Of a stretch of DNA of 5,774 nucleotides, positions 1 through 5,471 are shown one piece after another (position 1 is the stretch's first letter; every line of letters begins with the position of its first letter). This DNA is from Clostridiaceae bacterium. Its GTDB lineage: Bacteria; Bacillota; Clostridia; Oscillospirales; Acutalibacteraceae. The translations under genes and the position numbers were made by a program. The notes below the pieces were generated by a model. It was not told where the DNA came from and did not search any database. It saw only the letters and a list, made by a program, of their open reading frames with translations. The DNA is taken from contig JAEDIH010000109.1 of NCBI GenBank assembly GCA_016292575.1, positions 1-5,774 on the forward strand, written 5' to 3'.

Positions 1-13
1 TGGGGGTGCTTAA

Positions 14-715
14 ATGGCAAAAAAATATTCAACAGTCCTTTTTGACGCCGATAATACGCTGCTTGACTTTGATATGGCGGAAAAGTGCGCGCTGAAGAGA
101 GTGCTTTCTGAGTTTGGCATTGACGCCACGGAGGAAACGGCGGCGCTGTACAGCAGGATTAACCTTTCATACTGGCGAGCATTTGAGCGCGGCGAGGTGA
201 CAAAAGCCTACCTGCGTACGGCTCGGTTCAGGGATTTGTTTAATGAGATAGGCTTCAAAAAGGAGGTTGACGTCACACGCGTTGCGGATTGCTATCTGTC
301 CTACCTCGGCGAGGGCGCGTTCCTGCTTGACGGTGCGCTTCCTCTTTGCCAAAGGCTGAAAGAAGAGGGCTATTCGGTTCATATAATTACAAACGGAATT
401 GCTGCAACGCAAAAAAGCCGCCTTGCAAAAAGCGGTCTTGACAAGGTTATTGATAAAGTGTTCGTCTCTGAGGAGATTGGAACGCAAAAGCCGTTTCCGG
501 CGTTCTTTGAGTACGTTTTTGAAAATATTGACGAAAAGGACAAATCAAAGCTCCTTGTTGTGGGTGATTCCTACAGCTCGGACATCAAGGGGGCGTGCGG
601 CGTCGGTCTTGATTGCGTGTGGCTTAACAGAGCAAAAGAGGAAAACACACTTTCGCTTCCGATAACAAAGGAGATTGAAAGCCTGAGAGAGCTTTTTGAG
701 TTTTTCGGTCTTTAA
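14..715 (+). CDS. yjjG: YjjG/YfnB-family HAD hydrolase, noncanonical pyrimidine nucleotidase
   Basis: This 233-residue cytosolic protein is a HAD-superfamily phosphatase of the YjjG/YfnB type. Family members dephosphorylate nucleoside 5'-monophosphates and act as house-cleaning enzymes against noncanonical pyrimidine nucleotides. All four HAD motifs are present: motif I DADNT with nucleophile D11 and acid D13; motif II ITNG with T126; motif III K159 in TQKP; motif IV GDSYSSD with D185 and D190. Residues of about 20-105 form the helical C1 cap, including the family-like stretch LSYWRAFERGEVT. The length matches B. subtilis YfnB and E. coli YjjG (about 225-235). The ATG is preceded by a GGGGGTG ribosome binding site at 2-8, so the start is secure. 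The upstream neighbour is outside the window, so operon membership is unknown. The substrate is inferred from the family; related HAD phosphatases could have other preferences. Confidence 0.9.
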   Translation: MAKKYSTVLFDADNTLLDFDMAEKCALKRVLSEFGIDATEETAALYSRINLSYWRAFERGEVTKAYLRTARFRDLFNEIGFKKEVDVTRVADCYLSYLGEGAFLLDGALPLCQRLKEEGYSVHIITNGIAATQKSRLAKSGLDKVIDKVFVSEEIGTQKPFPAFFEYVFENIDEKDKSKLLVVGDSYSSDIKGACGVGLDCVWLNRAKEENTLSLPITKEIESLRELFEFFGL

Positions 716-749
716 GGAAGCTTCCCTAAGGCTTTTTGATATTGAGAAA

Positions 750-783
750 GGGGCGCCGGCATCAGCGGCAGCCCCCATTTTTT
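750..783 (+). terminator. Rho-independent terminator after the HAD gene, possibly bidirectional
   Basis: A GC-rich stem runs from GGGGCGCCG (750-758) to CGGC-A-GCCCC (766-775). It has nine base pairs, one bulged A at 770 and a seven-base loop. It is followed by CA and six T residues (778-783), the normal form of an intrinsic terminator for the rightward gene. The T-run overlaps the stop codon of the convergent regulator gene (782-784). Read leftward, the same hairpin is followed by the weaker tail TTTCTC, so it may also stop the regulator transcript, less efficiently. Confidence 0.8.
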
Positions 784-1507
784 ATTTGCAGTAATTTTCA
801 ATGGCTTTTGCAATGAAAGCTGAAGTTCCGTCACCGCCGGCTTTGTCAATGTTCTGCCTGAAGCGTTCGTCTGCAACATACATCTGACCGAGGCCGGAAA
901 GAATTTCCTTTGTGCAGGTATAGCAGTTTTCTGTGATAAAGGACTGCAGCTTTTTCACGCAGTCTTGCGCCTGCTCGCAGTCGGGCGAAAGACTGCGAAG
1001 CTTGCCTGCCTCGCGGAAGATAGCTTCCATTTTGATAAAGACATCGGTTTTTTGGTTGTCCGTTTTTGCCGCTGTTTTGGTTTCATATTCCTTATATGCG
1101 GCGGTCTGACCCCATTTTTGCCGTGCTTCTTCGGCGTATTTTTCAATTTCAGTATTGTCAAAGGCGGAAAAATCCATTTTAATCACTCCTGTTTTCATAG
1201 TGTCACGGGCAAGGGCGATAAGCTTTTCAAGGTGTTCCCTTTTCATCTCGAGCAGAGTTATCTGCTCTCTCAAAGCCGAAATATAATCGAAATCCGGATT
1301 TTCGATAATGGCTTTAATTTCCCGGAGCGGAAACTCCAGTTCGCGGAAAAAAAGAATGCTTTGAAGCTTTGCAAGCGAAGAATCGTCATACAATCTGTAG
1401 CCGGCACTTGTTACGGCGGACGGTGAAAGCAGACCGATGCTGTCGTAATAATGCAGTGTGCGCACACTGATGCCGGAAATTTTGCAGACTTCGTGAACGG
1501 TTTTCAT
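782..1507 (-). CDS. MerR-family transcriptional regulator with TipAS ligand-binding domain
   Basis: This 241-residue regulator has an N-terminal MerR winged helix-turn-helix at about residues 1-68, with ISGISVRTLHYYDSIGLL followed by the wing sequence AGYRLYDD. A leucine- and charge-rich dimerisation helix follows at about 79-105. The TipAS domain covers about 115-241, with the characteristic ending ILSGLGQMYVADERF, then FIAKAIENYC. TipAS domains bind antibiotics (thiopeptides in Streptomyces TipA) and other amphipathic drugs, and trigger activation by DNA untwisting. Two cysteines (C195, C198 in ENCYTC) lie in the ligand domain; whether they react with ligand is unknown. A longer in-frame start exists at 1540 but lies inside the promoter. 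The ATG at 1507 has a GGGAGGG site seven bases upstream and is preferred. No drug transporter or other obvious target is in the window, so the ligand and regulon are unknown beyond likely autoregulation. Confidence 0.9.
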   Translation of the reverse strand: MKTVHEVCKISGISVRTLHYYDSIGLLSPSAVTSAGYRLYDDSSLAKLQSILFFRELEFPLREIKAIIENPDFDYISALREQITLLEMKREHLEKLIALARDTMKTGVIKMDFSAFDNTEIEKYAEEARQKWGQTAAYKEYETKTAAKTDNQKTDVFIKMEAIFREAGKLRSLSPDCEQAQDCVKKLQSFITENCYTCTKEILSGLGQMYVADERFRQNIDKAGGDGTSAFIAKAIENYCK

Positions 1508-1514
1508 TTTCTTT

Positions 1515-1521
1515 CCCTCCC
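1515..1521 (-). promoter_or_regulatory. Ribosome binding site deciding the MerR-TipAS start
   Basis: On the minus strand GGGAGGG lies seven bases before the ATG at 1507. Together with the promoter position, it rules out the in-frame start 11 codons upstream, whose codon would precede the expected transcription start. Confidence 0.85.
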
Positions 1522-1531
1522 GTGCAAGCTT

Positions 1532-1562
1532 AGAATACACTATGACGTTACGTCAGAGTCAA
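1532..1562 (-). promoter_or_regulatory. MerR-type promoter with 19-bp spacer for the TipAS regulator gene
   Basis: Read on the minus strand, the -35 box TTGACT (1562-1557) and the -10 box TATTCT (1537-1532) are 19 bp apart, instead of the usual 17. This long spacer is the hallmark of promoters activated by MerR-family proteins, which bend and untwist the DNA to realign the boxes. The spacer holds the palindrome described separately. Transcription should start near 1525, giving a leader of about 18 bases with the ribosome binding site almost at its 5' end. The expected control is autoregulation by the adjacent gene product. Confidence 0.85.
1539..1559. promoter_or_regulatory. Palindromic operator for the MerR-TipAS regulator
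   Basis: The core is a perfect inverted repeat, TGACGT-T-ACGTCA (1543-1555). It extends outward, with one mismatched position per arm, to ACT at 1539-1541 and AGT at 1557-1559. That makes a 21-bp dyad centred in the spacer of the regulator's own promoter. The placement and the ACGT-T-ACGT centre resemble operators of Gram-positive multidrug MerR regulators such as Mta and BltR. Binding by this protein is inferred from position and family. Confidence 0.8.
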
Positions 1563-1611
1563 GACATTTTAAAAAAAGTTAATATTTTGTAAAAGTTTTA
1601 TACAAATTTAG

Positions 1612-1640
1612 TTGACAATGTGAAAAATAATTATTATAAT
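1612..1640 (+). promoter_or_regulatory. Consensus housekeeping sigma-factor promoter of the secreted-protein operon
   Basis: TTGACA at 1612-1617 and TATAAT at 1635-1640 are both perfect consensus hexamers, with an ideal 17-bp spacer. The DNA upstream (about 1565-1610) is very A/T rich and could act as an UP element. Transcription should start near 1647. The 5' leader would be about 65 bases to the ATG at 1713. The MerR operator lies about 50 bp upstream, outside the spacer, so the usual MerR realignment mechanism would not apply here. Confidence 0.85.
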
Positions 1641-1665
1641 TACATAAAATCGCTGTGCTTTTATT

Positions 1666-1673
1666 GAGGTGAT
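1666..1673 (+). promoter_or_regulatory. Upstream Shine-Dalgarno-like sequence without a well-placed ATG
   Basis: GAGGTGAT matches eight bases of the anti-Shine-Dalgarno complement. The nearest in-frame start is TTG at 1674, only four bases after the GAGG core. The next ATG, at 1684, is followed at once by the stop TAA (1687-1689). The site may be a standby ribosome site, a relic, or serve a start-stop element. The main start at 1713 has its own, better placed site. Confidence 0.4.
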
Positions 1674-1698
1674 TTGGAAAAGAATGTAAATTTATTAT

Positions 1699-1703
1699 GG
1701 AGG
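1699..1703 (+). promoter_or_regulatory. Ribosome binding site deciding the LRR protein start
   Basis: GGAGG lies nine bases before the ATG at 1713. From that ATG the protein begins MKKTTKKLF, a normal Sec signal peptide. The TTG start 13 codons upstream would add MEKNVNLLWRKIG in front and has poorer spacing to its own Shine-Dalgarno sequence. Confidence 0.8.
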
Positions 1704-1712
1704 AAAATCGGC

Positions 1713-3743
1713 ATGAAGAAAACAACAAAAAAACTTTTTTCGTTATTTCTTGCAATGCTCATGCTGCTTTCGTGTATTTCTGCATCGGCTGCGGCGCAGG
1801 GCGGTGAGGAGATTATCACAACGCAGGTCATAATTTGGGATGACTTGCCCGCAATGGAACCCGGCAGGGAATGCACATTTACAGAAAGCTTTTACGCAAG
1901 GTTTGTTCCGGAAAAAAGCGGTCTTTATGAGCTTTATATGCTGAACGCGTCCGGAGCAGCTTATGGCGGGTCAGTAATTGTTGACGATGAATATGAGACA
2001 GGCTCGCTGACAAAGGATGATGTAGAATTCTATTTTGAAAAATATCTGATTGAGCTTGAAAGCGGAAAAACATATAACATTTCCTGCCATGCTCTTGATG
2101 AGGATTACGATGCTGCTGTCAAAATCAGCCTTGTCTGCGACCACGGCAACAAAAAAAGCGAAGCGGCGGTCATGCCCTCCTGCGGTGTCGGTGTTACCGC
2201 AGGCGTATACTGTCCTGACTGCAAAAGATGGCTGAGCGGTCATGAGGCTGTTTTTAAGTCGCATACCGACAAAAACGGCGACCGCGTCTGCGATGTCTGC
2301 AAAAAGGAAAGCGCTGACGCAAGCGGCTATACCGGAAACGGGAAAAACGCAAGCTATAAGCTTTATTCCGACGGAGAGCTTGTAATTTCCGGTACCGGTG
2401 CGGTTGGTTCTTTCGGAATATATGTCGGTGACGATAAAAAGCTTTCCTTTAATGACAAGGTTAAAAAGATTACCGTTAAAGAGGGCATAATAACGCTTTC
2501 TTTTGCAGCTTTCTATGATTTTGAAAGCCTTGAGTCGGTATCGCTTCCGGAAAGTCTTGAAGTGATTGACAGTTACGTTTTCAATTCATACTATCTTGTC
2601 GAGCTTTATATTCCCTCGAATGTCAAGACCATTGAGGAGCCGGATACAATCAACAACGCTTATTTTGAAAAATTTGATGTCTCGCCGGAAAACAAAGTGT
2701 TCAGCTCGCAAGACGGTATTTTGTTCAGCAAGGACAAAAAGGTTCTCTATGCTTATCCGGGCGGAAAAACGGAAAAGAGCTACACCGTTCCGGACGGCGT
2801 TGAATGCCTTGCCGACTATGCATTTTTTAGCTGCTATGACCTTGAAACACTGAAATTACCCCAAAGCCTGAGCCTTGTCGGTTCATATGCGTTTTCGGAC
2901 GCAGTGCTTGAAAACGCCGAGACTGACGGCTTTGTGAAATATGTTGACTTTGTTGCGGTCGGATTTGATGACTCGGACGAGGAAAATCTGCCGGACATTC
3001 TCAACGTCAGAGAGGGAACAAGGATTATTGCCGCCGAGGCTTTTTGGGGCGCAGACTTTGACGGTATTATTCTTCCGGAGGGTCTGGTTTCAATTTCGTC
3101 GCGCGCTTTTGAATTTACTTCAATGTACAACCTTGTTATTCCCGAATCCGTCAGATATATTGAAGACGGTGCGTTTAATTATTGCAGCATGGGAAACCTT
3201 GTTGTTCCCAAGTCCGTTGAGTATTTCGGGGACTGCTGCTTCAGATATATGGAGGCCATAGCGTTCCTTAACCCGAGCTGTGAAATCGGAAACCTGCGTG
3301 TCGGTTTTGATTTCGCAGAAGATTTTTCCTCCCCTTTGAAGCTTTTTGTCGGCTACAGCGGTTCAACGGCGGAAAAGACCGCAAAGGAAAACGACTCAAT
3401 GTTTGCTGCTCTTGATGAGGGTCATGAACACATTTATTTTTGCACGGAATATGTCAGAGCAACCTGCACCGAGGACGGAAGGACTGTTTATTCCTGCCCC
3501 TGCGGAAAGTCCGAGCCGAGAGACGAGACTGTTGAAAAGGGTCATTCATGGAATGAAGAAAGCGTTGACAGCGACGGAACAATTCATTATGAATGCAGCG
3601 TTTGCGGCGAAACAGAGGAAGAAAAATGCGATTGTGTTTGCCATAAGGGCGGAATCTATAAGATATTCTATAAGCTTATCAGAGTTTTCTGGAAGCTGCT
3701 CAAGGTTAAAAGGTTCTGCGATTGCTCAATAGAGCACTATTAA
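1713..3743 (+). CDS. Secreted BspA-like leucine-rich repeat protein with Cys-rich modules and a C-terminal Cys/His tail
   Basis: This 676-residue exported protein begins with a Sec signal peptide: basic KKTTKK, hydrophobic LFSLFLAMLMLL, and cleavage probably near ASAAA at about residues 23-28. Next comes a beta-rich segment (about 30-140) with FVPEKSGLYELY and LESGKTYNI, resembling the all-beta domains often placed at the front of clostridial surface proteins. A Cys-rich module (142-196) ends in NGDRVCDVC. The sequence LYSDGELVISGTGAV then leads into LRR_5/BspA-type repeats (about 273-514). A second Cys module (about 571-635) carries ATCTEDGRTVYSCPCG and HYECSVCG. The protein ends in CDCVCHKGG, a basic aromatic helix, and CDCSIEHY. 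BspA-type repeats mediate adhesion or protein binding in studied cases; here that role is inference. There is no LPXTG motif. The predicted mature part has 25 cysteines, unusual for a Firmicutes exported protein. It is the first gene of an operon with the 3768-5414 gene. Confidence 0.88.
   Translation: MKKTTKKLFSLFLAMLMLLSCISASAAAQGGEEIITTQVIIWDDLPAMEPGRECTFTESFYARFVPEKSGLYELYMLNASGAAYGGSVIVDDEYETGSLTKDDVEFYFEKYLIELESGKTYNISCHALDEDYDAAVKISLVCDHGNKKSEAAVMPSCGVGVTAGVYCPDCKRWLSGHEAVFKSHTDKNGDRVCDVCKKESADASGYTGNGKNASYKLYSDGELVISGTGAVGSFGIYVGDDKKLSFNDKVKKITVKEGIITLSFAAFYDFESLESVSLPESLEVIDSYVFNSYYLVELYIPSNVKTIEEPDTINNAYFEKFDVSPENKVFSSQDGILFSKDKKVLYAYPGGKTEKSYTVPDGVECLADYAFFSCYDLETLKLPQSLSLVGSYAFSDAVLENAETDGFVKYVDFVAVGFDDSDEENLPDILNVREGTRIIAAEAFWGADFDGIILPEGLVSISSRAFEFTSMYNLVIPESVRYIEDGAFNYCSMGNLVVPKSVEYFGDCCFRYMEAIAFLNPSCEIGNLRVGFDFAEDFSSPLKLFVGYSGSTAEKTAKENDSMFAALDEGHEHIYFCTEYVRATCTEDGRTVYSCPCGKSEPRDETVEKGHSWNEESVDSDGTIHYECSVCGETEEEKCDCVCHKGGIYKIFYKLIRVFWKLLKVKRFCDCSIEHY
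2529..3254 (+). repeat. BspA-type leucine-rich repeat array (protein-level repeats)
   Basis: Residues 273-514 of the LRR protein contain about eight repeats of the pattern L..L.(I/L/V)P..V..I....F. Clear 22-residue units start at residues 273, 377, 449, 471 and 493; the last three are strictly in tandem (IILPEGLVSISSRAF, LVIPESVRYIEDGAF, LVVPKSVEYFGDCCF). Two inserts interrupt the array: one at about 309-353 with ENKVFSSQDGILFSKD, and one at about 399-428. Inserts of this kind are common in the LRR_5 family. The repeats have diverged at DNA level, so this is a structural array, not a recent tandem duplication. Confidence 0.85.
3627..3740 (+). other. C-terminal Cys/His-flanked amphipathic tail of the LRR protein
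   Basis: Residues 639-676 form a compact tail: CDCVCHKGG (C639, C641, C643, H644), a basic aromatic stretch IYKIFYKLIRVFWKLLKVKR (648-667), then CDCSIEHY (C669, C671, H675). From memory, similar endings occur on many otherwise unrelated exported proteins of gut clostridia, which suggests an attachment or sorting signal. No such function is known to me. The helix is too charged for a simple transmembrane anchor. The paired Cys/His groups could bind a metal or form disulfides or thioethers. Confidence 0.6.
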
Positions 3744-3753
3744 GGAAACGACG

Positions 3754-3760
3754 AAAGGAG
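3754..3760 (+). promoter_or_regulatory. Ribosome binding site of the second operon gene
   Basis: AAAGGAG lies seven bases before the ATG at 3768. The gap from the previous stop codon is 24 bp with no terminator or promoter, which supports co-transcription. Confidence 0.8.
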
Positions 3761-3767
3761 ACAAGCC

Positions 3768-5414
3768 ATGAAAAAATTCAGACAGTGTCTCGCTTTGTTC
3801 CTTTGCGCTCTGCTGCTTTTGCCGGCTGTTTCGTTGAATCCGGCTTTTGCAAAAGGGCAGGACGCTTATCCCGAAAGCGAGCATTACTACAGCAATAATT
3901 ACTATAATGAATGGATATATACATATCCGAAAGAGACCGACGGTCTTTTTGTAACGTTTTCAAAAAAGACAAGAACCGAGGAAGCCGACAGCTTTTTAAG
4001 CGTTTCTTTTGAAAATGAAGATGAAATCAGCTTTGAAGATGTTCTGGCTGAATGGGCGGAGAAAAAAATCGGTGATTATATCTCGATTTTTGATAAGGAT
4101 AACAGTCTTATCGGCGTTTATCAGGGCAATGACCTTTCCGGAACAACAATATATGTTCCCGGAAACACATTCAAAATTACACTCACCACCGATTCCTCGG
4201 TAACCGCATACGGCTTTTCAATCGACAGAATTTCGGACGAGATTTCAGAAGAAGAGCTGAATGACGTTATTGCGGTTGTCTATGACCTTGGAAACGGAAA
4301 ATTTGAAACCGATGTATTTTATATTGACTATCTGGAACGATATTATTGCCATGAAAACGAAGACGGAAGCAGCGTTCTTGCGGCTCCCTTAGATTCTTCA
4401 TTGCACGGCCTTATAGCCGGAGACGGGGCTGTAATCGGCTGGAAAGGCGAGGACGGAACGGTTTATTCCTATGATATTCACGATATCGCTTTCGGATTTT
4501 CTGCGGAGGAAAAGGTTTTTCCGGTTGAGGACGGAAAAAACGTTTATCGCTTTACCGCAGTCAAAACGCCTGTCACGCTCAAAAAGGAAGATGTCTATAA
4601 TTTCACAAACAGCAGTCAGTATTTCGATGTTGACGGCAGCGGCGGATATTATATGACCAAGGAAAACTATCTGCGTCTTGTTGCAAGCGCCTGTGTAATT
4701 CATGGCGCAGGTCCGCTTGCTCTTCCGGCTGCGGTTCTTTCCTCGGTTTTAGTCGGCTATCCGAAAATGGACTGGGACGGCTCCTGCATTGGCTTCACGA
4801 CCACCGTCTGCCTGCAAAAGGAAGGTATTCTTGATGTTGCAGGAACTCAGGAAGGTGCAAAATGCATCAATGATTTGAAACCGACAGACGAGCTTATCAG
4901 TCTGCTGAATTATTATAACGGTCAGGCCTCGCTCACGACTGTTACAAAAAACAAAGCAAATTACAAAACGCCCAAGGAGTTTTCAAGACAGCTTGAAAAG
5001 ATGTTTGAAAGCGTCTGCGCCGGCAATCTTGTTCTCATGGAATTTTTATCACTGGGAGATATTAAAAATTCATTTGTCGATTCAACATATCACGGCTTTG
5101 TTTTCACCGGCGGCTATACCGATGAAAACGGAAACCACGTTCTGTTTTATTACGATGACAACGACTATGAATACGGCGGATATGGAAAATGCTCGGTCTG
5201 CTATATTGAGCCGGACTTTTCCGCAATTCATACCGAAAGCTACGGCGACCTTGAAACAATTTTCTGGACAGATGAGTTTGAAGCGTATAAGTCGCTCGAC
5301 ATCAACGGAAAGGACAACAGCGTTTTCCACTACTGGAAAGAGTATATCAAACATATTTTTGAAATTGTCAGAGAGTGGATAGAATTCTATATTCTCGGCG
5401 CATTTAAGAAGTAA
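3768..5414 (+). CDS. Exported protein with CUB-like domain and probable papain-like cysteine peptidase domain
   Basis: This 548-residue protein starts with a Sec signal peptide (MKKFRQCLALFLCALLLLPA, cleavage probably after AFA at 28). Residues of about 40-155 look like a CUB-like domain of clostridial secreted proteins, with LFVTFSKKTRTE, YISIFDKDNSLIGVYQG, then IYVPGNTFKITLTTDSSV and AYGFSID. I do not recognise residues 160-300. Residues of about 300-500 look papain-like in motif order: C340 in DWDGSCIGFTT, H442 in STYHGFVFTGGY, and an acidic/Asn pair in FYYDDND (463-466). This matches the Cys-His-Asp/Asn order of papain-fold enzymes and the GSC-x-G form common in gut clostridial proteins. 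Catalysis is unproven; a binding or inactive fold is possible. The C-terminus (about 518-548) is an aromatic, charged helix with no LPXTG motif. The gene follows the LRR gene by 24 bp and should share its promoter. Confidence 0.75.
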   Translation: MKKFRQCLALFLCALLLLPAVSLNPAFAKGQDAYPESEHYYSNNYYNEWIYTYPKETDGLFVTFSKKTRTEEADSFLSVSFENEDEISFEDVLAEWAEKKIGDYISIFDKDNSLIGVYQGNDLSGTTIYVPGNTFKITLTTDSSVTAYGFSIDRISDEISEEELNDVIAVVYDLGNGKFETDVFYIDYLERYYCHENEDGSSVLAAPLDSSLHGLIAGDGAVIGWKGEDGTVYSYDIHDIAFGFSAEEKVFPVEDGKNVYRFTAVKTPVTLKKEDVYNFTNSSQYFDVDGSGGYYMTKENYLRLVASACVIHGAGPLALPAAVLSSVLVGYPKMDWDGSCIGFTTTVCLQKEGILDVAGTQEGAKCINDLKPTDELISLLNYYNGQASLTTVTKNKANYKTPKEFSRQLEKMFESVCAGNLVLMEFLSLGDIKNSFVDSTYHGFVFTGGYTDENGNHVLFYYDDNDYEYGGYGKCSVCYIEPDFSAIHTESYGDLETIFWTDEFEAYKSLDINGKDNSVFHYWKEYIKHIFEIVREWIEFYILGAFKK

Positions 5415-5417
5415 AAC

Positions 5418-5466
5418 AAAGCGACCGTTATTTTCAGCAGCCTGCTGAAAATAACGGTCTTGCTTT
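5418..5466. terminator. Strong bidirectional terminator between the secreted-protein operon and serA
   Basis: A perfect 17-bp stem (5423-5439 with 5443-5459) has the three-base loop GCC. Outside it, AAAGC (5418-5422) can pair with GCTTT (5462-5466) across a two-base TT bulge. Rightward, the stem is followed by TTGCTTTAT. Leftward, it is followed by CGCTTTGTTTT. Both tails are T rich but interrupted. Its place between two convergent genes fits use by both. The hairpin starts 8 bases after the stop codon at 5412-5414. Confidence 0.85.
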
Positions 5467-5471
5467 ATAGC

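Noticed and set aside
716..725. The perfect palindrome GGAAGCTTCC directly after the HAD stop codon as a protein-binding site.
   Set aside because: A 10-bp palindrome behind a stop codon has no promoter context and can arise by chance.
718..737. A second possible hairpin just after the HAD gene: AAGCTT with AAGGCTT around a CCCTA loop, followed by three T residues.
   Set aside because: The stem is only six pairs with one G-U pair, and the T-run is short. The stronger terminator at 750-783 explains the end of transcription.
965..1426. A 153-codon open frame on the plus strand opposite the MerR-TipAS gene.
   Set aside because: It lies wholly inside a well-supported gene on the other strand, has no recognisable domain, and no convincing ribosome binding site was seen. 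It is a shadow of the real gene.
1764..1775. LLSC in the LRR protein signal peptide (C21) as a lipoprotein lipobox.
   Set aside because: Leucine at position -2 is atypical for a lipobox, and the sequence runs on to a good signal peptidase I site around ASAAA. Lipidation is possible but less likely.
2304..2340. A dockerin-like or calcium-loop reading of the DKNGDRVCDVCKK region (residues about 186-198).
   Set aside because: Only one partial loop is present, it has CxxC inside it, and the partner repeat of a dockerin is absent. A Cys-pair module fits better.
4626..4664. An EF-hand-like loop DVDGSGGYYMTKE in the second exported protein (residues 287-299).
   Set aside because: The first half resembles a calcium loop, but the final acidic residue falls at position 13 instead of 12, and no paired hand is visible.
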